Part shown: positions 45,107 through 51,793 of the stretch, piece by piece | Position numbering within the stretch: position 1 is the first letter of the stretch | How the letters are laid out: each line of letters starts with the position of its first letter | Source of the DNA: Stenotrophomonas maltophilia R551-3 | Lineage (GTDB): Bacteria; Pseudomonadota; Gammaproteobacteria; Xanthomonadales; Xanthomonadaceae | Direction: 5' to 3' | NCBI RefSeq assembly: GCF_000020665.1 | Contig: NC_011071.1 | Coordinates: 4,144,501 to 4,208,500, forward strand | Length of the DNA stretch: 64,000 nt | Translations under genes and position numbers: made by a program | The notes under the pieces: generated by a model | What the model was told of the DNA's origin: nothing | What the model saw: the letters and a program-made list of their open reading frames with translations, nothing else | Databases searched by the model: none

Positions 45107-46582
45107 TCACAGGCCCTTGGCGGCCTGGGCGACGGCGCGGAACAGCGCGCGGCCCTTGTTCATCGTCTCGTCCCATTCCTTGTCCGGGTCCGAGTCGTAG
45201 ACGATGCCGGCACCGGCCTGCACATACAGGCGGCCATCCTTGATCACCGCGGTGCGGATCGCGATCGCGGTATCGGCATCGCCGTGCCAGCCGATGTAGC
45301 CGATGCTGCCGGCGTAGACATTGCGCTTGATCGGTTCCAGCTCGCGGATCACTTCCAGCGCGCGGATCTTCGGCGCACCGCTGACCGTACCGGCCGGGAA
45401 GGTGGCGCGCAGCACGTCGGCGTAGCTCAGGCCCGGCTGCAGCTGCCCGGTCACTTCGCTGACGATGTGCATGACGTGGCTATAGCGTTCGATCACGAAC
45501 TGCTCGCCCACTTCCACGGTGCCGGCCTTCGAAACACGACCGGCGTCGTTGCGGCCAAGGTCGATCAGCATCAGGTGCTCGGCGCGCTCCTTCGGATCGG
45601 CCAGCAGCTCGGCTTCCAGCGCCTGATCCAGTTCGGGCGTGGCACCGCGCGGGCGGGTGCCGGCGATCGGGCGCACGGTCACTTCACCATCCTGCAAACG
45701 CACCAGGATTTCCGGCGAGGAACCGACCACCTGCAGGTCGCCGACATCCAGGAAGTACATGTACGGCGAGGGATTCAGTGCACGCAGCGCGCGGTACACA
45801 TCCACCGGGCGCGCCTTGAACGGCACGCTCAGGCGCTGGCTGAGCACCACCTGGAAGATGTCGCCGGCACGGATGTATTCCTTGCTGCGCTGGACCGCAT
45901 CGACGAAGCCTTCGCGGGTGAAGCCGGAGACGAAATCGGACTCGTCCAGCACGTCGCTGTTGAGCGGTGCGGGATAGCCGGCACCCGGTGCGCGCAGCTT
46001 GGCGGTCAATGCATCCAGGCGTGCCAGCGCCTGCTCGAACGCACCCTCGACACGCGGGTCGGCATGCACGATCAGGTACAGCCGGCCTTTGAGGTTGTCG
46101 AACACCGCCAGCTCGTTGGAGTCCAGCAGCAGGATGTCCGGCGTGCCCAGCTCGTCGCGGCCGGCCGGCGGGGCCAGGCGCGGTTCGATGTAGCCAATGC
46201 ACTCGAAACCGAACCAGCCGACCAGGCCACCGGTGAAGCCCGGCAGGCCTTCCAGCTTCGGTACCGAGTGGGCGCTGCGAAGCGCCTCGACTTCGGCGAA
46301 GGGATCGGCCACTTCGCGGGTGTCGACCACCTGGCCATCCTCGCGCACGGTCAGGGTGTGGCCGTGGAAGGCGTACACGCGACGTGCCGGCAGGCCGATG
46401 ATCGAGTAACGACCAAAGCGCTCGCCGCCTTCGACGGATTCAAACAGGTAGGTATTGGGGCCGTCGGCGAGCTTCAGATAGACCGAAAGCGGCGTGTCCA
46501 GGTCGGACAGCACTTCGCGGACAACGGGAATATGGGTGTGGCCTTCAGCGGCCTGCTGCAGAAACTGAGCGTGCGAGTTCAA
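45107..46582 (-). CDS. trpE: Anthranilate synthase component I
   Basis: 491 residues if started at the TTG at 46582 (MNSHAQFLQQAAEG). This start was chosen because GGAAGGAAAG lies 6 bases upstream, while the longer frame has no site. N-terminal feedback region with LFESVEGGERFGRYS (an LLES-like Trp site). The catalytic chorismate-binding C-terminal domain contains IAGTRPRG, FPAGTVSGAPKIRALE and AIAIRTAVI. It makes anthranilate from chorismate with TrpG. A Trp-rich leader frame overlaps the start. Confidence 0.97.
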   Translation of the reverse strand: MNSHAQFLQQAAEGHTHIPVVREVLSDLDTPLSVYLKLADGPNTYLFESVEGGERFGRYSIIGLPARRVYAFHGHTLTVREDGQVVDTREVADPFAEVEALRSAHSVPKLEGLPGFTGGLVGWFGFECIGYIEPRLAPPAGRDELGTPDILLLDSNELAVFDNLKGRLYLIVHADPRVEGAFEQALARLDALTAKLRAPGAGYPAPLNSDVLDESDFVSGFTREGFVDAVQRSKEYIRAGDIFQVVLSQRLSVPFKARPVDVYRALRALNPSPYMYFLDVGDLQVVGSSPEILVRLQDGEVTVRPIAGTRPRGATPELDQALEAELLADPKERAEHLMLIDLGRNDAGRVSKAGTVEVGEQFVIERYSHVMHIVSEVTGQLQPGLSYADVLRATFPAGTVSGAPKIRALEVIRELEPIKRNVYAGSIGYIGWHGDADTAIAIRTAVIKDGRLYVQAGAGIVYDSDPDKEWDETMNKGRALFRAVAQAAKGL

Positions 46583-46694
46583 GACGACTTTCCTTCCGGG
46601 ACACAGCGTTATGGGGACGGACGACGGCAACAGGCCACCATCGCCACCAACGGCGTGCGGAAGAAAGGGTATGCGGGGTCGTCAGGCTGGACAC
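46545..46694 (-). promoter_or_regulatory. Candidate trp leader peptide and translational attenuator
   Basis: An open frame from GTG at 46694 to a stop at 46545-46547 would give 49 residues with the block RRWWRWWPVAV: four TGG codons at 46635-46640 and 46644-46649. It overlaps the trpE start in another frame. Just upstream of the Trp codons, CTTTCTTCC (46667-46659) can pair with the trpE Shine-Dalgarno GGAAGGAAAG (46597-46588) with one bulge. A TACAGT box 6 bases before the GTG would allow a leaderless start. No clear terminator hairpin was found. Confidence 0.55.
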
Positions 46695-46790
46695 CCTTTG
46701 ACTGTATCGCAGCTTGGGCGGGAGGGGAACCCTGTGAAACTGAATCACTGGACGCCTGGGGCCGGCCACGGGGACCGATGACGGGGACCG

Positions 46791-46878
46791 GTAGGGTCGA
46801 CTGTTGGTCGACTGCTCTTCGTTCCGACGGCGTAAAACCCCGCGCTGCGCGCGCAAGTCGACTGACAGTCGACTCTAC
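46791..46878. repeat. SMAG-like dimer (GTAGGGTCGAC type)
   Basis: GTAGGGTCGACTGTTGGTCGAC, about 45 bases, then AGTCGACTGACAGTCGACTCTAC. It lies between trpE and the yegS-like gene and overlaps the 3' end of the latter by 4 bases. Confidence 0.75.
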
Positions 46879-47828
46879 CCCTGCCGGCCCTGCAACCCCT
46901 GCCCACCCAGCAACGGGCAGTCGGCCGGCAGATGCATCCTCACCCTGCCCGGCACGCACTCGATGCGGAAGTGGCGGGCCTGTACCGGCTCGCCGTCCAG
47001 GTTGAGCGTCAATGGGCGCTCGGATTCCACCTGCAGCCACGGCAGGCGCGCGCGCGTCGCCAGCTGTTCCAGCGCGGCCTGGGTGCCGGACTTCAGCATC
47101 TGGCCAAGCGTGGCGGTGACCTCACCTTCCAGCTCCGGAAGCACCGTCACGTCCAGCTGCCCGTCATCGATCAGTGCCTGTGGGCACAACTGCTGGCCAC
47201 CACCGGCCTGGCGCCCATTGCCGATGCCGAGCGCAATGAAGTCGCCTTCCCAGGCGAAATCCGGGCCCGACAGCCGCGCGTTGATCGGCTCGATCCGCCC
47301 CAGCTTTGCAATGCCGGTAATCACGTAGGCCAGCCCGCCCAGCATCTTCTTCAAGCCGGCATCGGTCTCCACCGTCACCTGCGTGCCGAAGCCCCCGCTG
47401 GCGAGATTGGCGCACCACCAGGGCGTGCCATCGGCGTCTACGCGCAGCAGATCGATGGCATGCGGCGTGGCCTGCCCGATCAAGGCCAAGGCCGCCTTCG
47501 GCTCGGTCGGGATGCCGGCCGCAGTCGCGAAGTCGTTGGCGGTCCCCATCGGGATCAGCGCCAGCGAGGGCAACGCATCTGCCGGTTCCTCGCGATGCGC
47601 CAGCGTTTCTGCAACCGCGCTGAGTGTGCCATCGCCGCCGGCAGCAACAATCACGTCCACGCCATGGTCGATGGCCTCGGCCACGTAGCGCTCGGCGTCG
47701 CCGTCCTCCCAGGTCACCCGCACGTCCAGCTGCACGCCCTGCCCGCGCCAATGGCCGACGGCGTCGCGCAGCTCCTCGTTGCCTGCGGATTTTCCGTTGA
47801 GGATCAGGCGCCAGCGCGGGGTGGTCAT
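46875..47828 (-). CDS. yegS: YegS-like lipid kinase (DAGK catalytic domain)
   Basis: 317 residues from [17 protein letters not shown], with GGAAG upstream. The DAGK signature [15 protein letters not shown] is around residues 72-86, followed by [11 protein letters not shown] and LASGGFG. It phosphorylates a lipid head group (phosphatidylglycerol in E. coli YegS). The end, [17 protein letters not shown], is family-like. It is minus strand, upstream of trpE but separated by about 290 bases with a SMAG dimer between. Confidence 0.94.
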   Translation of the reverse strand: MTTPRWRLILNGKSAGNEELRDAVGHWRGQGVQLDVRVTWEDGDAERYVAEAIDHGVDVIVAAGGDGTLSAVAETLAHREEPADALPSLALIPMGTANDFATAAGIPTEPKAALALIGQATPHAIDLLRVDADGTPWWCANLASGGFGTQVTVETDAGLKKMLGGLAYVITGIAKLGRIEPINARLSGPDFAWEGDFIALGIGNGRQAGGGQQLCPQALIDDGQLDVTVLPELEGEVTATLGQMLKSGTQAALEQLATRARLPWLQVESERPLTLNLDGEPVQARHFRIECVPGRVRMHLPADCPLLGGQGLQGRQG

Positions 47829-47904
47829 GCGGTGCTTCCAGGACGGGGGTGGCACAGGCTAGCAATGCGCCGTTTGTCCGCAGTGAATGTCACGCAGGTG
47901 TCAT

Positions 47905-48012
47905 TCAGCTACTGGAGAATGGAAGGCCATAGCAGGGACGACGGATGGAGGCAGGATCAGCCTCCCACGCATGCAGCAAGGCCACGCCAGTGTTTGGCGT
48001 GGCTTTTTTTTT
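47905..48012 (+). ncRNA. Candidate small RNA with GGA motifs (RsmA/CsrA-titrating type)
   Basis: An intergenic plus-strand segment ending in a strong terminator (9-bp stem at 47981-48003, T run 48004-48012) with no gene in front of it. It carries six GGA motifs at 47914, 47921, 47936, 47943, 47947 and 47954. The last lies in the loop AGGATCA of a 6-bp GC hairpin (GGAGGC/GCCTCC), the presentation preferred by CsrA-family proteins. No clear promoter was identified, so the 5' end is a guess. Confidence 0.55.
47981..48012 (+). terminator. Orphan rho-independent terminator
   Basis: GCCACGCCA, a short loop, then the complement TGGCGTGGC and nine T. No plus-strand protein gene lies upstream within 1 kb, which points to a non-coding transcript. 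Confidence 0.9.
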
Positions 48013-48025
48013 GGGTGCGTAGGGA

Positions 48026-48101
48026 GTGCGAACCAAGGTTCGCACCCACCGGGTTGCGGTTCGCACCCACCCGATGGGTAGATCCACGCCATGCGTGGAT
48101 G
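48026..48101. repeat. Palindromic repeats including a SMAG monomer
   Basis: GTGCGAACCAAGGTTCGCAC (48026-48045), a half copy GGTTCGCACCCACC, then GTAGATCCACGCCATGCGTGG (from 48078). It lies just after the GNAT gene stop. Confidence 0.8.
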
Positions 48102-48110
48102 CACTTCGCC

Positions 48111-48593
48111 TCAACCGTTGGCGAAATCGTGCAGCGCCTGGCCCTGCAGCCGGTACACGGTCCACTCGTCCTGCGGTTTCGCGCCGACGGCGGTGTAGAA
48201 CTCGATGGCCGGGGTGTTCCAGTCCAGCACCGACCATTCAAAACGGCCGCAGCCTTCGGCCACGGCCTGGCGCGCGATGTATTTCAGCAGCGCCTTGCCC
48301 GCGCCTGAGCCCCGCTTCTGCGGGCTGACGTACAGGTCTTCCAGGTAGATGCCCTTGCGGCCGAGCCAGGTGGAATAGTTGTAGAAATACACCGCATAAC
48401 CGATCGCTTCACCGTCGGCTTCGCAGATCAGCGCGCTCGCCGTGGCGTCGGCGCCGAACAGGCTTTCGGCGATGCCGATCTCATCGGTCTGCACCGAATG
48501 CTCGGCTTTCTCGTAGATGGCCAGTTCGCGGATGAACTGCAGGATCAGGCCGGCATCGGCAACGGTGGCCGAGCGAATGTTCAGGAGTGCCAT
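48111..48593 (-). CDS. GNAT-family N-acetyltransferase
   Basis: 160 residues. Acetyl-CoA loop motif SPQKRGSGAGKALL (about 91-104) after YLEDLYV, plus DWNTPAIEFYTAVGA (motif B). The overall order resembles diamine/spermidine N-acetyltransferase-type GNATs (SSAT-like), but the substrate is not certain. No Shine-Dalgarno is seen; an inverted repeat lies directly upstream. Confidence 0.88.
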   Translation of the reverse strand: MALLNIRSATVADAGLILQFIRELAIYEKAEHSVQTDEIGIAESLFGADATASALICEADGEAIGYAVYFYNYSTWLGRKGIYLEDLYVSPQKRGSGAGKALLKYIARQAVAEGCGRFEWSVLDWNTPAIEFYTAVGAKPQDEWTVYRLQGQALHDFANG

Positions 48594-48598
48594 GGGCA

Positions 48599-48650
48599 GA
48601 AAAAGAGGACGGAGGGGTCAAGCGAGCTTAATCCCCTCCGTCCCTTTTTT
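48599..48650. repeat. Inverted repeat of the GGGACGGAGGGG family, copy 1
   Basis: AAAAGAGGACGGAGGGG and the opposing TCCCCTCCGTCCCTTTTTT form a hairpin with T runs at both ends, between rpe and the GNAT gene. It could terminate rpe. Related copies are at 60446-60524 and 63667-63695. Confidence 0.8.
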
Positions 48651-48651
48651 G

Positions 48652-49326
48652 TCAGCGCGCCGCGGCGACGTTGGCGCGCATCTGCGCGATCACGTCCTGG
48701 TAGCTGGTCTTGGCGTTGAAGATGGCCGAACCGGCGACGAAGGTGTCGGCACCGGCCGCAGCGATCTCGCCGATGTTGTCGGCCTTCACGCCACCGTCGA
48801 TCTCCAGGCGGATGTCGCGGCCGCTGGCATCGATCTTCTTGCGCACCACACGCAGCTTGTCCAATGCCGAAGGAATGAAGGCCTGGCCACCGAAGCCCGG
48901 GTTGACCGACATCAGCAGCACCAGGTCCAGGTCATCCAGCACCCAGTCGAGGATGTCCACCGGGGTGGCCGGGTTCAGCACGATGCCCGGCTTGCAACCC
49001 AGCGAGCGGATCAGCTGGATGGTGCGGTGCACGTGGCGGCTCGCTTCCGGGTGGAAGCTGATGTAGGTGGCACCGGCCTCGGCGAAGTCCGGGATGATGC
49101 GGTCCACCGGTTCGACCATCAGGTGCACGTCGATCGGCGCGGTCACGCCGTGCTTGCGCAGGGCCTGGCAGACCATCGGGCCGATGGTCAGGTTCGGCAC
49201 GTAGTGGTTGTCCATCACGTCGAAGTGGACCCAGTCCGCGCCGGCGGCGAGGACGTTGTCGACTTCCTCGCCGAGGCGGGCGAAGTTGGCGGACAGGATG
49301 GAGGGGGCGATGAGGCAGTTGGACAT
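48652..49326 (-). CDS. rpe: Ribulose-phosphate 3-epimerase
   Basis: 224 residues from [19 protein letters not shown], with CAAGG upstream. TIM barrel with metal-binding [30 protein letters not shown] and the catalytic EIDGGV. It interconverts ribulose 5-phosphate and xylulose 5-phosphate in the pentose phosphate pathway. The neighbouring J-domain gene lies 30 bases upstream. Confidence 0.98.
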   Translation of the reverse strand: MSNCLIAPSILSANFARLGEEVDNVLAAGADWVHFDVMDNHYVPNLTIGPMVCQALRKHGVTAPIDVHLMVEPVDRIIPDFAEAGATYISFHPEASRHVHRTIQLIRSLGCKPGIVLNPATPVDILDWVLDDLDLVLLMSVNPGFGGQAFIPSALDKLRVVRKKIDASGRDIRLEIDGGVKADNIGEIAAAGADTFVAGSAIFNAKTSYQDVIAQMRANVAAAR

Positions 49327-49356
49327 GGCCGGGCCTTGCAACGGTAGGAAAGGGGG

Positions 49357-49686
49357 TCAGCGCTTGCGCAGGGTCTTGATGCGGTCGTAGGCGGCGTTGA
49401 TCCGCCGCGACTTCTGCTCGGCCTGCTGCTGCAGCTCGGGGGCCGCGCCACCGAGCTTGTCAGGGTGGTACTGGGAAATCAGCTTGCGGTAGGCGCGCTC
49501 GACCTCGGCATCGGTGGCCTCGGAAGTCAGCCCCAGCTCCCGGTACGGGTTCTCCTTGTTCAGGCGGAACCAGTCCGAATCGAAGGCATGGCCGATCAGC
49601 AGGCCGATGACCGCACCGAACAGCGGATTGGGCCGGAACAGCAGCGCGCCGGCGATGAATCCGAGCAGTTTTCCGTACCAGCGCAT
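49357..49686 (-). CDS. Small membrane J-domain protein (DjlA-like, lacking TerB)
   Basis: 109 residues from MRWYGKLLGFIAGALL, chosen because it matches the DjlA membrane start and has GGGG upstream. The N-terminal segment has a DjlA-like glycine-rich membrane dip (FGAVIGLLIGHAFD). The C-terminal J domain (about 45-109) has the essential HPD in YHPDKLGG. DjlA proper has a TerB domain of about 150 residues between these parts, absent here. It should stimulate DnaK ATPase at the inner membrane. Confidence 0.88.
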   Translation of the reverse strand: MRWYGKLLGFIAGALLFRPNPLFGAVIGLLIGHAFDSDWFRLNKENPYRELGLTSEATDAEVERAYRKLISQYHPDKLGGAAPELQQQAEQKSRRINAAYDRIKTLRKR

Positions 49687-49827
49687 GGCGCCCCAGGGTC
49701 GACCGGCGAAATGGACGCTCATTTTACGTCACAGCGGGCCCGGACCGCTTTACACTAGGCCGCCCGCTGGTCAGCGGGCCCGCCGGGTCCGTTGGGCAGC
49801 CGTATCGACGAAGCCCCAGGAGTGCCC

Positions 49828-50754
49828 GTGCCAACCACGCTGTTGCAATCCGATCTCCCCGGCCTGCCCTTGCGCCACCGCGGCAAGGTGCGTGACGTGT
49901 TCGATATCCCGCGCGAGCGGCTGCCAGCCGGGACCCCACCAGGCGACTACCTGCTGATGGTGGCCACCGATCGCCTGTCGGCCTTCGATGTGGTCCTGCC
50001 CGACCCGATCCCGGGCAAGGGCGAGATGCTCTGCCAGGTCTCCAACTTCTGGTTCGCCAAGACCGCGCACCTGATGCCCAACCACCTGACCGGCATCGAT
50101 GTGGCCAGCGTGCTGCCCGAGGGCGTGGACCCGGCCCTGTACGCCAAGCGCGCGGTGGTCACCCGCAAGCTGAAGCCGGTGCCGGTGGAAGCGATCGCCC
50201 GCGGTTACCTGATCGGCAGCGGCTGGAAGGACTACCAGCGCACCGGCAAGGTCAGCGGGATCGACCTGCCCGATGGCCTGCGCCAGGCCGAGCAGCTGCC
50301 CGAGCCGATCTTCACCCCCTCGACCAAGGCCGCCGTGGGCGACCATGACGAGAACATCGATTTCGATGCGATGGTGAAGCAGGTCGGTGCCGAGATGGCC
50401 GAGCGCGTGCGTGATGCCACCCTGCGCATCTACAAGTTCGCCGCGGACTACGCCCGCGAGCGCGGCATCATCCTGGCCGACACCAAGTTCGAGTTCGGTA
50501 CCGACGCCGATGGCCGCCTGTACATCATGGACGAGATGCTGACGCCGGATTCCTCGCGTTACTGGCCGGCCGACGAGTACGAAGTGGGCACCAGCCCGCC
50601 GAGCTACGACAAGCAGTTCGTGCGCGATTACCTGGAGACGCTGGACTGGGGCAAGACCGCCCCGGGCCCGACCATCCCGGCCGAGATCATCGAGCGCACC
50701 CGCGCCAAGTACGGCGAGGCGCTGCAGCGCCTGGCCGGGATCAGCGTCGACTGA
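49828..50754 (+). CDS. purC: SAICAR synthetase
   Basis: 308 residues from GTG at 49828 ([26 protein letters not shown]), 6 bases after AGGAG; a GTG two codons earlier is less well spaced. ATP-grasp-like fold with [29 protein letters not shown], the [17 protein letters not shown] motif and [13 protein letters not shown]. It joins aspartate to CAIR in purine synthesis. The larger N-terminal form is usual in this group. Apparently monocistronic. Confidence 0.97.
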   Translation: MPTTLLQSDLPGLPLRHRGKVRDVFDIPRERLPAGTPPGDYLLMVATDRLSAFDVVLPDPIPGKGEMLCQVSNFWFAKTAHLMPNHLTGIDVASVLPEGVDPALYAKRAVVTRKLKPVPVEAIARGYLIGSGWKDYQRTGKVSGIDLPDGLRQAEQLPEPIFTPSTKAAVGDHDENIDFDAMVKQVGAEMAERVRDATLRIYKFAADYARERGIILADTKFEFGTDADGRLYIMDEMLTPDSSRYWPADEYEVGTSPPSYDKQFVRDYLETLDWGKTAPGPTIPAEIIERTRAKYGEALQRLAGISVD

Positions 50755-50799
50755 TCCCCCTGCGCCCCCGGCCGGCCCGGCTGGGGGCGTTCTGAATGC

Positions 50800-50950
50800 G
50801 GTACTGCCGGCCGCTGGCCGGCAACCTCGCGAACCTGCAGCCAGGCATGGCCTGGCTCTACTGCCGGTTGCCTGGGGTAGTGCCGGCCGCTGGCCGGCAA
50901 CCTCGCGAACTCGGCTATGCTCTGGATTGCCGGCCAGCGGCCGGCACTAC
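50800..50950. repeat. Nested SMAG cluster with a direct repeat
   Basis: A GGTACTGCCGGCCGCTGGCC unit, a central palindrome CCAGGCATGGCCTGG with CTAC, then GTAGTGCCGGCCGCTGGCC and the final CTAC-ended copy. The stretch GCCGGCAACCTCGCGAAC occurs twice, following the first and the third palindrome, so part of the unit was duplicated. It fills the purC to Mpo1-like gap. Confidence 0.8.
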
Positions 50951-50974
50951 CGTTGTCCGGGGAAGCAACGCAGC

Positions 50975-51460
50975 ATGCAGACCACCACCGAGCTTGCGCG
51001 GCCGATCGACCGCTATTTCGCCAGCTATTCCGACGACCACCGCAATGTCATCAACCAGCGCATCCACGTGGTGGCGGTGCCGGCGATCCTGTGGTCGGTG
51101 GTGGCCCTGTTGTGGTGCGTGCCGCCGCTGATCACCTGGTTCCAGTACGGCATCTGGTCGGCGTTCGCGATGTTCAGCGCCTGGTGTTTCTACAACAAGC
51201 TGTCGCGCTCGCTGGGCATCGGCATGCTCATCCAGTTCTTCGTGTTCGGCTGCCTGTGCCGGCTGCTGGAGGCGGAAATCGGCCTGCACAACCTGTTCTG
51301 GCTGGCGGTGGGCGTGTTCGTGGTGGCCTGGATCGCACAATTCATCGGCCACACGTTCGAGGGCCGCAAGCCCAGCTTCCTGACCGACCTGACCTACCTG
51401 CTGATCGGCCCGGCCTGGGTGATGGCCAAGGCCTATCGGAAGCTCGACTGGCGTTACTGA
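50975..51460 (+). CDS. Mpo1-like (DUF962) membrane protein
   Basis: 161 residues from MQTTTELARPIDRYFASYSDDHRN with GGGGAAG upstream. Four hydrophobic segments (about 34-52, 58-76, 84-102, 110-130). Family motifs: INQRIHVVAVPAI near the start and WIAQFIGHTFEGRKP in the last third, with conserved histidines. In yeast Mpo1 is an iron dioxygenase of 2-hydroxy fatty acid breakdown; the bacterial function is unknown. Confidence 0.87.
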   Translation: MQTTTELARPIDRYFASYSDDHRNVINQRIHVVAVPAILWSVVALLWCVPPLITWFQYGIWSAFAMFSAWCFYNKLSRSLGIGMLIQFFVFGCLCRLLEAEIGLHNLFWLAVGVFVVAWIAQFIGHTFEGRKPSFLTDLTYLLIGPAWVMAKAYRKLDWRY

Positions 51461-51793
51461 CCCGACCACGACCGGCAAGAGCTGTTGTTTCCTGAACGGG
51501 CAGATTCCGTCACCCGTAGTCCACGGCGGCCCTGCCAGCCTGCGCCGGTGACCCGCCCCCCACCTCCCGCCCGTCGACGGCAGCCCCTGTGCGACAGGGC
51601 CTGCGGTCTCCCTGCGTGGGCGTAGGGTGATCCCCGAGGGCAACCCGGGAGCGACTGCAGGAACGTGATGTTGCGCCGCAGAAAAAATGAATCAGCGAAC
51701 GTTACATGCAATTGATCGCTGTTCGATGGGTTTCGGCGACATTTCGCAGCCTGTTATCCTCCCTGACCTGCTCGTGAATCATGGATTCCCTGC
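51461..51793 (+). other. Upstream region of the mrp operon with possible structured leader
   Basis: A 333-base gap without a gene. A hairpin GCAGCCCCTGT-GCG-ACAGGGCCTGC (51580-51604) is followed by a region with several possible pairings (CCCCGAGGGCAACCCGGG at about 51632-51649). Further on, an A/T-rich stretch (51670-51770) may hold the promoter. A 5' leader regulated by ions is possible but unproven. Confidence 0.35.

Noticed and set aside
46932..48308. 458-residue plus-strand frame across the yegS-like gene and the sRNA region
   Set aside because: Antisense shadow of the kinase gene with no domain or start signal.
51619..51665. c-di-GMP riboswitch resemblance (GAGGGCAACCC..GGGAGCGAC) before mrpA
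   Set aside because: Only short motifs look alike; the conserved receptor bases and stems of the known class are not all present.
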